Shown: positions 9,063-17,566, counted from the stretch's first letter. The stretch: 64,000 nucleotides of DNA from Spirulina major PCC 6313 (GCF_001890765.1 NZ_KV878783.1:4120771-4184770), one strand, 5' to 3'. Notes: generated by a model from the sequence alone, not told the origin. Made by a program: numbers and translations.

Positions 9063-9950
9063 ATGAAACCTGAACTTCGACGGATTGAAACCACCCTGCA
9101 ACATTTAGAAGGACAACGGCAAGCTCCGTCGGCCTCCCCTGCCTCTGCAACGCCGCGATCGCCCCAACTCCCCTATATGCCGCCGCGCACCGCCCCCTAC
9201 CCCACACCCCCACCGCCGCGCCCGGTTTCTCCCCCCGGTGGGATTAATCTCCCCCCCCGTTCCACGGGTCTGCCGCCGATGCGATCGCCCCAAACCCCCC
9301 ACGCCTACCGCACCAACCCCGCCAACCCCCCCCGACCCGTTTCGCCCCCGTCCTTTCGCGTCCAATCCCCACCCCAATCCCCCTCTCCCCAACGTCCCCC
9401 CACGCCCCAAGCCCAGCCCGCGCCTCCTCCCTCCCCACCCCAACGCCCCCCCGCCCCATCGGGGGGACAGATCACCCATGTGCCCGCCGGTCGCCTCAGT
9501 CACCATCGCCACAACGTCAACCCCGCCCTCGCCACGAATATTTTGCGGGAAATTGAAGCGGTGATCGTCGGCTGGCAACGGGAGTTAAAACAAATTTTGA
9601 TCCAGATTCAAAACCTCTACCTTGAAGGGCCGATGGTGGATGGTTGGCTAGAATCCCAAGAGGCCGATCCGGCGCGATCGCTTCCCCAAACAGCCCGCCA
9701 ACAGATTGAATCGAACTACGGACGGGTCAGTTATGAATTTCCCCGGTCGGGGTATCGTCTTTGTGGCCGCGATGATCAAGGGCGAGTCTGGTCGAAACCC
9801 TGCCCGCCCCATCAGGTGGCTGGGGTGAGTATGGCGATCGCCCGGTATCAAAAACTCCGCCAACTCCTCAAGAAAAAACAGGGTTTAGAGCAGCGTTTAA
9901 GCAACATCGCCGAAACCCTCGTTTTAGTGCATCGTCGCCTGAAGAGTTAG
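9063..9950 (+). CDS. Proline-rich protein with conserved C-terminal domain
   Basis: 295 residues. An N-terminal helix (KPELRRIETTLQHLEGQRQ) is followed by about 120 residues of Pro/Ser/Arg-rich, probably disordered sequence (about 20-150). A compact C-terminal domain (about 155-295) follows with LATNILREIEAVIVGWQREL, a basic/aromatic part YEFPRSGYRLCGRDDQG, and a terminal coiled helix LRQLLKKKQGLEQRLSNIAE. I do not recognise a named family. The architecture suggests a tethered binding domain. The Pro-rich DNA is strongly C-biased, which makes long spurious open frames on the other strand. Confidence 0.8.
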   Translation: MKPELRRIETTLQHLEGQRQAPSASPASATPRSPQLPYMPPRTAPYPTPPPPRPVSPPGGINLPPRSTGLPPMRSPQTPHAYRTNPANPPRPVSPPSFRVQSPPQSPSPQRPPTPQAQPAPPPSPPQRPPAPSGGQITHVPAGRLSHHRHNVNPALATNILREIEAVIVGWQRELKQILIQIQNLYLEGPMVDGWLESQEADPARSLPQTARQQIESNYGRVSYEFPRSGYRLCGRDDQGRVWSKPCPPHQVAGVSMAIARYQKLRQLLKKKQGLEQRLSNIAETLVLVHRRLKS

Positions 9951-9952
9951 AT

Positions 9953-10033
9953 GACCTCACCCAACCCTCTCCCTCAGGCGAGGGCTGCTAACGCCCTTCT
10001 CCCGTGGGAGAAGGGCCGGGGATGAGGGAATCG
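9953..10033. repeat. Palindromic CCCTC/GAGGG intergenic repeat
   Basis: Two nested imperfect palindromes lie directly after the preceding stop: CCCTCTCCCTCAGGCGAGGG, then CCCTTCTCCCGTGGGAGAAGGG with GATGAGGG. It belongs to the same intergenic family as the sequences at 3470-3515, 4128-4157 and 18078-18111. Such units are interspersed in many cyanobacterial genomes. It could also end transcription of the preceding gene. Confidence 0.65.
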
Positions 10034-10107
10034 GGCGGGTGGCGTGTTAAGACAGGGGAAGATTAGGGGTGCATGATTGACGGTTTTTGAATTTTTAGTG
10101 AAAAACT

Positions 10108-11040
10108 ATGACGGTGGCGATCGCAGCAATTATCTGTACTCACAATCGAGAAGACTACCTCGGCAAAGCGATCGATAGTCTGCTCACGCAAGATCACGAC
10201 GATTACGAGGTGATTGTTGTCGATAATGCCTCCACCGATCGCACCCGTGAGATTGTCGAAGCCCGCTTACCCCATCCCCGGCTGCGCTATTGCTACGAGG
10301 CAGAGGTGGGACTTTCAGCGGCTCGCAATCGCGGTGTGCGGGAAACCGAAGCGGCGATCATTACCTATCTTGATGATGATGCGATCGCATCTCCCGGCTG
10401 GCTGACTGCCTTAGAAGCGGGATTTGAGGAAGACGAGGAGTTAGCGATCGCCGGCGGCAATGTTACGTTAATTTGGCCCGACGGCTGCACCTGCGCCCCC
10501 CCCTGGCTCTCCGACGGCCTCGCCGCCAACCTCGGAGCCTACGACCTCGGCAACCAACCCCGCGCCATCACCCAGCACAACCTCACTCCACGGGGCTTAA
10601 ACTACGCCATCCGTCGCCTCTTTTGGGAACAAGTGGGAGGATTCGATCGCAACCTCGGCCGCGTCGGCAAAAATCTCCTCTCCAACGAAGAACTGCGCAT
10701 GACCGAACTCGCCCTCAAACGCGGCTGGCACGTCACCTATCTCCCCGCCGCCACCGTTGCCCACCACGTCACCCCCGAACGGCTAGAGCGGCGCTGGTTC
10801 CTCAAACGCGGCTGGTGGCAAGGGGTGAGCGAATCCTATCGCGAGCAACTCACTGGCGCGGGCGGCTGGGGCCAATTTCCCAGAGGCGGCGAGCGCATCG
10901 TTCGCGGCCTGTATAAATCCCTAAAATACATTGCTGATCCGGCATTGAGGTTTGATAATTTGGTGTATGCCTACGGTCAAATCGGCTATCTCATCACTTC
11001 CTTACAGGGCATCCTATTCCCGCCCTCGTTTAAATCCTAA
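10108..11040 (+). CDS. Family 2 glycosyltransferase
   Basis: 310 residues with a GT-A fold. The N-terminal strand is AAIICTHNREDYL; NDP-binding residues are VVDNAST; the DXD-type metal motif is TYLDDDAI (about residues 89-96). An acceptor-side ED-like region NEELRMTELALKRGWHVTYL is followed by an aromatic C-terminus. It transfers a sugar from a nucleotide donor, probably in exopolysaccharide synthesis. It is first of three genes with the following GT2 and an HpsU-like acetyltransferase, like hormogonium-polysaccharide (hps) loci; the exact hps equivalent is not assigned. Confidence 0.88.
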   Translation: MTVAIAAIICTHNREDYLGKAIDSLLTQDHDDYEVIVVDNASTDRTREIVEARLPHPRLRYCYEAEVGLSAARNRGVRETEAAIITYLDDDAIASPGWLTALEAGFEEDEELAIAGGNVTLIWPDGCTCAPPWLSDGLAANLGAYDLGNQPRAITQHNLTPRGLNYAIRRLFWEQVGGFDRNLGRVGKNLLSNEELRMTELALKRGWHVTYLPAATVAHHVTPERLERRWFLKRGWWQGVSESYREQLTGAGGWGQFPRGGERIVRGLYKSLKYIADPALRFDNLVYAYGQIGYLITSLQGILFPPSFKS

Positions 11041-11079
11041 TTGTTTCAAGATTCCCCGCCCAACTAACGCCCTAATCCC

Positions 11080-12012
11080 ATGACTTCCTCCCCCGGAAAA
11101 ATCCCGGTTTCTGTTTTGATTCCGGCTAAAAATGAAGAATCGAATCTCCCCGCTTGTCTCGACAGTGTGGCGCGGGCGGATGAAGTGTTTGTGGTGGATT
11201 CCCAGAGTAGCGATCGCTCCATCGAAATTGCCGAGAGCCACGGTGCGACGGTGGTGCAATTTCACTTCAACGGCCGCTGGCCCAAAAAGAAAAATTGGTC
11301 TCTGGAAAATCTCCCCTTTCGCAATGATTGGGTCTTAATCGTCGATTGTGACGAACGCATCACCCCAGAACTGTGGGACGAAATCGCCCAACGCATCCAA
11401 GACCCCACCCACCAGGGTTACTATCTCAATCGTCGTGTCTATTTCCTCGGTCAATGGATTCGTCACGGCGGCAAATATCCCGACTGGAACCTACGTTTGT
11501 TTCACCACAAACTCGGCCGCTACGAAAACCTCAACACCGAAGAAATCCGCAACACCGGCGACAACGAAGTTCATGAACATGTCATCCTCGATGGCTCCGT
11601 GGGCTATCTCAAAGCAGATATGCTTCACATTGATTTTCGGGATATCTACCACTGGCTAGCCCGCCACAATCGCTATTCCAATTGGGAAGCCCGCGTCTAT
11701 TACAACCTCCTCACCGGCAAAGGTAAAGATGGCACGATTGGCGCAAATTTGTTCGGCGATGCGGTGCAGCGGAAACGGTTTTTAAAAACGATTTGGGTGC
11801 GATTACCGTTTAAGCCTACGTTGCGGTTTGTGTTGTTTTATATTTTGCGGTTGGGGTTTTTAGATGGCCATGCGGGCTATACCTATGGCCGATTGTTGAG
11901 CCAATATGAATATCAAATTGGCGTAAAACTCTACGAACTGCGAAAATTTGGGGGGCAATTGAACGTTACCCCCACGAATGCCCAACCCGCAAAATCGACC
12001 CATGAATCCTAA
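11080..12012 (+). CDS. Family 2 glycosyltransferase (WaaE/KdtX type)
   Basis: 310 residues. The start VSVLIPAKNEESNLPACLDS, donor-binding VVDSQSSDRS, metal motif VLIVDCDERI and RVYFLGQWIRHGGKYPDWN are typical of WaaE-like GT2 enzymes, which add glucose or similar sugars to a lipid- or polysaccharide-linked acceptor. A hydrophobic helix (LRFVLFYILRLGFL) lies near the C-terminus. It is 39 bp after the first GT2, and its stop overlaps the start of the acetyltransferase, consistent with one operon. Confidence 0.88.
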   Translation: MTSSPGKIPVSVLIPAKNEESNLPACLDSVARADEVFVVDSQSSDRSIEIAESHGATVVQFHFNGRWPKKKNWSLENLPFRNDWVLIVDCDERITPELWDEIAQRIQDPTHQGYYLNRRVYFLGQWIRHGGKYPDWNLRLFHHKLGRYENLNTEEIRNTGDNEVHEHVILDGSVGYLKADMLHIDFRDIYHWLARHNRYSNWEARVYYNLLTGKGKDGTIGANLFGDAVQRKRFLKTIWVRLPFKPTLRFVLFYILRLGFLDGHAGYTYGRLLSQYEYQIGVKLYELRKFGGQLNVTPTNAQPAKSTHES

Positions 12013-12601
12013 CCCCACCCCACCGCCGGATCTCGAAGGGTGCGATCGCGCCTGGGTCGATCTCAGCCGTTATGATCAATCCTTTTTTGATCGCGGTCGT
12101 CCCACTGTGGTGATTCTGCTCTGGTGGTTCGTGCAGGCGGTCTGTTTTCCCCTCACCCTGCATAACATGAGCGGCATTCGTTGCGCCCTATTGCGCCTGT
12201 TTGGGGCCACGATTGGTACAGGGGTGGTGATTCGGCCTACGGCGCGGGTCACGTATCCCTGGAAAGTTGCGATCGGCGATTACAGTTGGATCGGCGATGA
12301 TGTGGTGCTCTACAGCCTCGATCGCATCACCATCGGCGCTCACACCGTCATTTCCCAGGAATGCTATCTCTGCACCGGCAGCCACGATATTAGCGATCGC
12401 ACCTTCAAACTCAAAACCACTCCCATCACGATCGGCCATGGCGTGTGGATTGCCACGGATTGCTTCATTGCCCCAGGGGTGACGATTGGGTCAAATACCA
12501 TCGTGGGAGCACGGAGCAGCGTTTTTCGCGATCTCCCGCCCGCGCAGGTGGCCTGGGGCAATCCCTGCCAGGCGATGCGATCGCGCTTCCCCGATCCATG
12601 A
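12002..12601 (+). CDS. HpsU-like hexapeptide acetyltransferase
   Basis: 199 residues from ATG 12002; an in-frame start at 11978 also exists. An N-terminal membrane-proximal helix (VVILLWWFVQAVCFPLTLHN) is followed by left-handed beta-helix repeats: IGTGVVIRPTARVTYPWKVA, IGDYSWIGDDVVLYSLD, ITIGHGVWIATDCFIAPGVT and IGSNTIVGARSSVF. The catalytic His is in GSHDISD. This matches WcaF/HpsU-type O-acetyltransferases that modify exopolysaccharide sugars. The start codon overlaps the previous gene by 11 bp. Confidence 0.85.
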   Translation: MNPNPTPPPDLEGCDRAWVDLSRYDQSFFDRGRPTVVILLWWFVQAVCFPLTLHNMSGIRCALLRLFGATIGTGVVIRPTARVTYPWKVAIGDYSWIGDDVVLYSLDRITIGAHTVISQECYLCTGSHDISDRTFKLKTTPITIGHGVWIATDCFIAPGVTIGSNTIVGARSSVFRDLPPAQVAWGNPCQAMRSRFPDP

Positions 12602-12797
12602 TTGATCCAGTCTGAACCTTTAGCTAATCGGCGGGAAGCCCCGCGCTGTAACGGCAAGGTCAGCGTCGGGATGGGAGCCGCGTGACTGAGCGGAGCGAAG
12701 GAACAAACGATCCCTACATCTCATCAGGCAACTGATTAACCTAACGATGGGTTTATGTTAAAGCAAGAGTATGTTGAAAGCCTTCAAGGTCAGAATT
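12602..12797 (+). mobile_element. Left-end relic of a second IS200/IS605-type element
   Basis: After the acetyltransferase stop comes a GC-rich hairpin zone (GGCGGGAAGCCCCGC, then GGTCAGCGTCGGGATGGGAG), like left ends of tnpB-bearing elements in cyanobacteria. A start ATG at 12771 then opens MLKAFKVRIY, the standard first residues of another TnpB subfamily. The frame soon leaves TnpB sequence, so only the 5' end survives. It differs from the four IS608-like copies. Confidence 0.6.
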
Positions 12798-12842
12798 TAC
12801 GAAAAGAGTGCGGGGCTTTCAGACTCTCGCACTCTTTTCGTA
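12798..12842. terminator. 15-bp perfect hairpin between convergent genes
   Basis: TACGAAAAGAGTGCG (12798-12812) and its exact complement (12828-12842) enclose a 15-nt loop. It lies between the convergent acetyltransferase operon and the minus-strand 12866 gene, where a two-way terminator would be expected. There is no clean U-tract, so it could instead be part of the insertion relic. Confidence 0.5.
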
Positions 12843-12865
12843 AAGAGACGAGGCACGATCGCATT

Positions 12866-14398
12866 CTAGGGGAGCCATTGGGGTTGGATGCCGACAAAGG
12901 GCAACTCTTCTAAGGCGGGGGGATCTTCGGGGTCAGCGGGGGGGATCAAGATCCACAATTGACTATTGACGATCGCTTCGCCGCCATCGGTTTGTAAGCG
13001 GCGATCGCGCCCTGCATCCGGGTCAGTGGTGAGTTGGTCGAAGAGCAGCGCCAAGCCATCGGGGGCAACGCTGAGGTGAATATCTTGATAGTTCGGTAGG
13101 GTGGTGAGGGGGAGAATCTCTTTCGTTTCTAGGTTGACCTGGGCCACATAGGGCTGCTCGGCATATTCCTGTCCCTCCAACAGATTAGTTAACAGACAGT
13201 AGAGATTTTTCCCCCGTGGATCGAAGTCACAGTCCACAATTGAGCCACGGGTGTCAAAGACTTTTTCTTGGCTGCGTTGGTTGGTGACGAGGTAGAGCGA
13301 TCGCGTATAGAGCAGATCCGGCTTGTCGCGGTTATAGTCCACCATCGCCGCCGTTGTGCCGTCCGGCGCGAAATCCAACACCATCCCGAACTGTGCAAAA
13401 AAGTCCAAGGGTTCCGCCCCCGGTTCTAAGGAAAGCAGCGCAATGCCTTCCCCTTGGGCCATCGCAATGAGTTGATTATCCGGGGCAATCTGGAACACGC
13501 CCCCCGGTTGATTTTCGAGGGGTACGGGGTCTTGGTCGTCCCGGATTAACCACAGCCCCATCTGGGTTGGGTCATCTCGTTCTACCCGCTGGACGACGAT
13601 AATGCTGCCATCTGCCGAGAGGTCGAAATTGAGAATTTGGTGGGTTTCATTGGTTAACTGGGGGGTGACTTGGCCGGCGGCGGTGGGTTCGGCATCGAGG
13701 GTGGCACTGATCCCCGTAGTAACTCGATAGAGTTGTTGTTCGAGGAGATCGGTTCGGGTCAGATCAGCATCAATGGCCGTGAATAAAATGCTCTGGCCGT
13801 CGGGGTAGGGTTCAAATTCCGTGATGACTAAATTGGGCGGGGTGAGGATGGTTTTGCGCTGTTGGGTGAGGTTGTAGAGAATGAGGCGGCCTTCTTCTTC
13901 GCGTTCTAGCCCGATGTAGGCAAAGATGCGATCGGGGGTGCGGAAGGTGGCGGTGAAGGGTTGCATTTCCTGACCCAGTTCGTCATTGCCGCGAAATTTT
14001 TCCTGGGCTCCGGCGAGGTTCAATTGGTAGCGATCGCCATAGGGAGCCGGAAAATCCAACGTATAGGCCAAGCGTCGCCCCGCCCAACTTACTTTTCCGG
14101 GCAGTGGATTGGTAATTTCGGGTTTATCGGGGATCGTGATCTTGAGGTTGTTTTCGACACCGTCGTGATCCATGGGGCGGTTGAATTCCAGCACAAAGGC
14201 GTTGTCTTCGGCCCGAATAATTTCATCTTGCCAGTTAAAGGCGGCCACCTTCGGGCGCGTATCCACCCAACAGCGATCGCCCCGACAGATGACCCCGCTG
14301 AGCAACAAGATCCCGGCCAAAACCGTAAGCACCACCACCGTGCTCAGGGCCGCAATATCGATGGGATACAAGGTCATCGGTGCAGATTTAAACTTCAT
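12866..14398 (-). CDS. Membrane-anchored TolB/WD40-like propeller protein
   Basis: 510 residues. One N-terminal transmembrane segment (IAALSTVVVLTVLAGILLLSG, about 15-35) is followed by a Cys pair (CRGDRC). An Ig-like SbsA/big_5-type domain (FVLEFNRPMDHDGVENN, LTYTLDFP-like) covers about 50-135. Six or so TolB-like blades then fill the rest (IFAYIGLEREEEGRLILYN, EPYPDGQSILFTA, LSADGSIIVVQ, DFAPDGTTAAMV, SVAPDGLALLFD). Such proteins face the periplasm or lumen. The partner is unknown; it is 84 bp behind the TPM gene. Confidence 0.75.
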   Translation of the reverse strand: MKFKSAPMTLYPIDIAALSTVVVLTVLAGILLLSGVICRGDRCWVDTRPKVAAFNWQDEIIRAEDNAFVLEFNRPMDHDGVENNLKITIPDKPEITNPLPGKVSWAGRRLAYTLDFPAPYGDRYQLNLAGAQEKFRGNDELGQEMQPFTATFRTPDRIFAYIGLEREEEGRLILYNLTQQRKTILTPPNLVITEFEPYPDGQSILFTAIDADLTRTDLLEQQLYRVTTGISATLDAEPTAAGQVTPQLTNETHQILNFDLSADGSIIVVQRVERDDPTQMGLWLIRDDQDPVPLENQPGGVFQIAPDNQLIAMAQGEGIALLSLEPGAEPLDFFAQFGMVLDFAPDGTTAAMVDYNRDKPDLLYTRSLYLVTNQRSQEKVFDTRGSIVDCDFDPRGKNLYCLLTNLLEGQEYAEQPYVAQVNLETKEILPLTTLPNYQDIHLSVAPDGLALLFDQLTTDPDAGRDRRLQTDGGEAIVNSQLWILIPPADPEDPPALEELPFVGIQPQWLP

Positions 14399-14482
14399 AA
14401 TTGATCGCCATACAAGGTTGAAAGATCAGGGCAAATCCCTGGAGTGGGTTCCCCAGGGATCTCAAGGCTGAGGGGGCGCGGC

Positions 14483-15184
14483 TTAGCGGCCCGGCAGGCC
14501 CACATAGACGAAATAGGTCACCATGGGAACCACCGTCGCCACAATGAGCAACACCACCACCCAGACTGTGGCATTGCGATCGTCGGTTTCTTCCGCGCTG
14601 GCGAAGGTGGCTTCCACATCCACGCCGCCCACCTCTGGCGCACCGGGATCGGGTTGTCCGGAGAGTACCGCCACGAGGCGATCGCCCGCATCAATGAGGG
14701 CTTTATTATATTTACCGCCGCCTTGGCGCAGGGGGGCGAGGAGGGTATCTTCAGCGATGCTCGTGGCAATCTCGGCGGGGAGGGCTTCGCCGGCGGTGGT
14801 ATGGATGCCGCCTTGGTTGGTCAGGGTTGCCAAGACTACCACGGTTTGATTGGCTTGAGTGTCTGGGGTGGGAAACCAACGCTCAAAAAGGCGATCGGTA
14901 AAGGCGGCGATCGTGTCGTCGTATTCGAGGCGTTCGATGGTGACGAGATGCACCTGTTGACCGGTGGACTCGGTGAGGGCTTGGAGGGCTTTGTTTAACT
15001 TGCCCACACTGAGACGGCTGAGGACATCAGCGGAGTCAATCACGCCGCTGCTCTCCACTGGGCTGGGGAGATCATAAACCGTGGTGGCATGGCTCGGCGC
15101 GATCCAGAGGGTGAGGCTGAGGATGGCACAACAGAGCGCGATCGCCCCCCGTCGTAGCACCATCCCTAGGGAAGATTGAAACAT
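14483..15184 (-). CDS. TPM-domain protein, Psb32-like
   Basis: 233 residues from ATG 15184; upstream in-frame codons lack family features. A signal peptide (GAIALCCAILSLTLWIAPSHA) leads to a TPM domain (VIDSADVLSRLSVGKLNKAL, QVHLVTIERLEYDD, NQTVVVLATLTNQGGIHTTA). A C-terminal transmembrane helix is WVVVLLIVATVVPMVTYFVY. The layout matches Psb32, which protects PSII from photodamage and speeds repair at the thylakoid membrane. Assignment rests on size and order of parts. Confidence 0.8.
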   Translation of the reverse strand: MFQSSLGMVLRRGAIALCCAILSLTLWIAPSHATTVYDLPSPVESSGVIDSADVLSRLSVGKLNKALQALTESTGQQVHLVTIERLEYDDTIAAFTDRLFERWFPTPDTQANQTVVVLATLTNQGGIHTTAGEALPAEIATSIAEDTLLAPLRQGGGKYNKALIDAGDRLVAVLSGQPDPGAPEVGGVDVEATFASAEETDDRNATVWVVVLLIVATVVPMVTYFVYVGLPGR

Positions 15185-15437
15185 AAGTATTGACCTAATC
15201 ACGAATAATTGCATCCCTAAATTGTAAAGGGCGAGGCGAGTCCCCCGCTCACGCTTGAGGGTGACCGGGGTTGCCGCGTGGGCAGATTCGCCCGCGAGGG
15301 GAAACATGAACTTTTTTAAACACAACGGTCGGATCTCGCGTCCCTGCTACGCTTGTCTGATAAAACTAGACTAATCTTAACCCTTTGTGATCCTGAGTAA
15401 TCTTCCCTGTATATCGATCATATAGATGGCGATCGCA

Positions 15438-15912
15438 ACGTTCACCCGCACGAAAAGGTCTGAAGCTCCACCCCTACAGCAAGCCCAGGACAAGCCCGTG
15501 AGAACGACCTTTCTTCTTTAAATTGATCATTCAGTTTTCTCTGTCTCTGGTATCATCGCACTATGAAAAGCCGATACCCGGACGCAATCCACCCCGCCTC
15601 AAATCAGCAAACCGCACCAACCAAACAGTGCGGATGCTGTCGTGTGGTGTGGAGCGATGTCCTGGTTCTGCTGAAGACAATTCCCCCTGGTGAGCAACGG
15701 ACACTGTACCTGAACTGCGGTGCAGAACAAGACCGGAGCATCAATGCCAGTGTGAATAGGGTAACGGCAGGGCTTGCCGACCTGAATGGACAGACGTTCA
15801 GCAGGGTAAGACCCCAATCCGGGGCGGTTGCTTGTCTGTCTACCCATCAGGAGTCCATTGATTATGGGCAGACTGAAAATCCCCGTGCCTTTAGGCCGGG
15901 GAGGATATCAAA
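15438..15912 (+). mobile_element. IS200/IS605-type deletion derivative next to psaL
   Basis: The left part carries CACCCGCACGAAAAGGTCTG and hairpin-forming bases. The right end is GGGCAGACTGAAAATCCCCG with the hairpin CCCCGTGCCTTTAGGCCGGGG and a TATCAA tip, the layout of IS605-family right ends. In between is a tnpB reduced to its two ends. The left boundary is approximate. The right tip is only about 52 bp from the psaL start. Confidence 0.7.
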
Positions 15913-15958
15913 AAGTCAAAAGAGCATTTTGTCTACGTCTACATTGATGAGGAGATAG
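15563..15958 (+). pseudogene. tnpB with large internal deletion
   Basis: It opens with MKSRYPDAIHPASNQQTAPT and CGCCRVVWSDVLVL, a decayed form of the TnpB N-terminus (MKSRYRYRFYPT...CCRVVWNDAL). It then jumps directly to TLYLNCGAEQDRSINASVNR, the decayed zinc-finger and RuvC-III end (CxxCGxxxDRDxNASxN). The several hundred residues between, including two RuvC acids, are missing. The frame continues past the element's right tip almost to psaL. Confidence 0.7.
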
Positions 15959-15963
15959 CATTC

Positions 15964-16428
15964 ATGGCATTGGATGTAATTAGTGATGGTGGCGATCCTC
16001 AAGTTGGGAACCTCGCCACACCAGTCAATTCTTCGAGATTTACCAAGGCTTTGATCAACAATCTACCCGCCTATCGGGCTGGATTGTCAGCAAATCGCCG
16101 CGGCCTGGAAGTGGGAATGGCCCATGGCTATTTGCTCTACGGGCCCTTCGCACTCTTGGGACCCCTCCGAAATACGGAATACGCTGAGTTAGCAGGTCTG
16201 ATATCGGCAATTGGGTTGGTGGTGATCCTCACCATTTGCTTGGTGATTTACGGGGCGGTGGAATCGGGCAAACCCATTGCCACCTTAACCACGCCAAACC
16301 CGCCGGATAGCTTTGCCACTAAAGAAGGGTGGAGCAACTTCGCCAGCGGATTCCTGCTCGGTGGCTGTGGCGGTGCGGCCTTCGCCTATTTCATCTACAT
16401 TATCCTCAGTTTGTTGGGCCTAAGCTAG
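15964..16428 (+). CDS. psaL: Photosystem I subunit XI, divergent NPP-loop type
   Basis: 154 residues with the PsaL core GNLATPVNSS, NNLPAYRAGL, RRGLEVGMAHGYLLYGPF and three membrane helices (about 50-70, 80-100, 125-150). It differs from the next gene by an insertion-bearing loop between helices 2 and 3, GKPIATLTTPNPPDSFATKEG, with NPP at 112-114, and by a short C-terminus ending SLLGLS. Longer proline loops of this kind have been linked to PsaL of tetrameric or dimeric PSI and of far-red PSI. GAGGAGAT is a good ribosome site. Its native upstream region appears replaced by the transposon relic. Confidence 0.9.
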   Translation: MALDVISDGGDPQVGNLATPVNSSRFTKALINNLPAYRAGLSANRRGLEVGMAHGYLLYGPFALLGPLRNTEYAELAGLISAIGLVVILTICLVIYGAVESGKPIATLTTPNPPDSFATKEGWSNFASGFLLGGCGGAAFAYFIYIILSLLGLS

Positions 16429-16788
16429 TGGTGCTGGGACAAAAACTCAGGCTAATATTTGGCTCAAATCTATCCACGGCCAGGCATTTGTTTCACTAAG
16501 TATCAAGTAACGGTTTCAGCGATGTTTTGACCCTCGACCTGATTTTTGATCTGGGCCTGGCTTACCAGGACTTAAAAACCGCATTTGTTTGATCTCACTC
16601 TCTTGCTGGATTAGACTTTTGCCCCATACATTTAAGGGGCCCCAGAGCCAAACGTCCGTCCAGGGTTCCGATTTCAATGAACTTTTCTAAAGTTATTTAA
16701 TGCTTTTGGGACGAAATCGCCCACACGTCTCTAGAATATTAGCTTAAAGTTCTTTAATCAAGAATTTTGGAGAATAGGAGAAATTTTC
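16429..16788. promoter_or_regulatory. 360-bp spacer between the two psaL genes
   Basis: No gene is visible. The spacer turns AT-rich near its end (AAAGTTATTTAATGC, TAGAATATTAGCTTAAAG) and finishes with GGAGAATAGGAGAAATTTTC before the second psaL. That fits a separate promoter and a strong ribosome site for the canonical copy. Exact -35/-10 boxes are not assigned. Confidence 0.5.
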
Positions 16789-17271
16789 ATGACAATGTCC
16801 ACCAGCAATCAGATGGTGAAGCCTTATCAGGGTGACCCTCAAATGGGTCATCTGTCCACACCCATTAGTGACTCGGCCTTCACTCGTGCCTTTATTGGCA
16901 ACCTTCCCGCCTACCGTCCTGGCCTGTCGCCGCTACTGCGAGGCCTAGAGATTGGCATGGCTCATGGCTACTTTATCGGTGGCCCCTGGGTCATGCTCGG
17001 CACCCAACGGGGTACGGAGTTCGCTAACCTCAACGGCTTGATTTGCGGCGGAACCCTGTTGCTCATTGCCACAGCTTGTTTAGCTGCCTATGGATTAGTC
17101 AGCTTCCAAGACCAATCATCCAACAACCAGGACTCCCTGCAAAGTTCCAAGGGCTGGAGTGAGTTCACGGCTGGATTTTTTGTCGGTGGCATGGGAAGTG
17201 CATTTTTGGCATTTTTCTTGTTGGACAATTTCGAGGCTGTTGACGCTATTCTGCGTGGATTTGTCAACTAG
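16789..17271 (+). CDS. psaL: Photosystem I subunit XI, canonical type
   Basis: 160 residues. It follows the standard cyanobacterial PsaL closely: YQGDPQMGHLSTPISDSAFT, FIGNLPAYRPGLSPLLRGLE, MAHGYFIGGPWVMLG, FTAGFFVGGMGSAFLAFFLL and the end AVDAILRGFVN. PsaL holds PSI monomers together at the trimer centre; the canonical C-terminus takes part in that contact. Its loop between helices 2 and 3 has no NPP. It lies 71 bp ahead of psaI. Confidence 0.96.
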   Translation: MTMSTSNQMVKPYQGDPQMGHLSTPISDSAFTRAFIGNLPAYRPGLSPLLRGLEIGMAHGYFIGGPWVMLGTQRGTEFANLNGLICGGTLLLIATACLAAYGLVSFQDQSSNNQDSLQSSKGWSEFTAGFFVGGMGSAFLAFFLLDNFEAVDAILRGFVN

Positions 17272-17342
17272 TCCTCGATGTTTGGATTTGAATTGCTTGG
17301 CACTGTTAACCTAAACTTTTTTGAAATTGGAGCGTTATAGAC

Positions 17343-17459
17343 ATGACTGGTGATTACGCTGCTTCCTTTCTTCCCTGGATTCTGATTCCGATGGTCTGCT
17401 GGCTGATGCCGCTCGTCACCATGGGACTGCTGTTTATCTACATCGAAAAAGAAGCTTAG
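17343..17459 (+). CDS. psaI: Photosystem I subunit VIII
   Basis: 38 codons. The peptide reads [20 protein letters not shown] followed by [18 protein letters not shown]: one transmembrane helix with a charged C-terminal end, as in PsaI. PsaI sits beside PsaL and stabilises the trimer contact. The psaL-psaI gene order supports the call. Confidence 0.92.
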   Translation: MTGDYAASFLPWILIPMVCWLMPLVTMGLLFIYIEKEA

Positions 17460-17566
17460 GACTCTGTGAGTGGTTCTGGGCTTTGTCCGTCGTTAAATCT
17501 AAAATTCAAGTGATTTAGCCAAGGCAAGGAACTTTTAAGACTTTACTCACAGTTTCTAGGATTAGG

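Noticed and set aside
9105-9578. Long Gly/Arg-rich ORFs opposite the proline-rich gene
   Set aside because: They are antisense shadows of the CCC-rich linker codons.
12620-12740. Cobalamin-type riboswitch
   Set aside because: The structured GC-rich stretch fits an IS605 left end before a TnpB start. No B12 gene follows and the conserved B12-box was not found.
14444-14998. 184-codon plus-strand ORF
   Set aside because: It is a shadow of the Psb32-like gene; its residues show no domain pattern.
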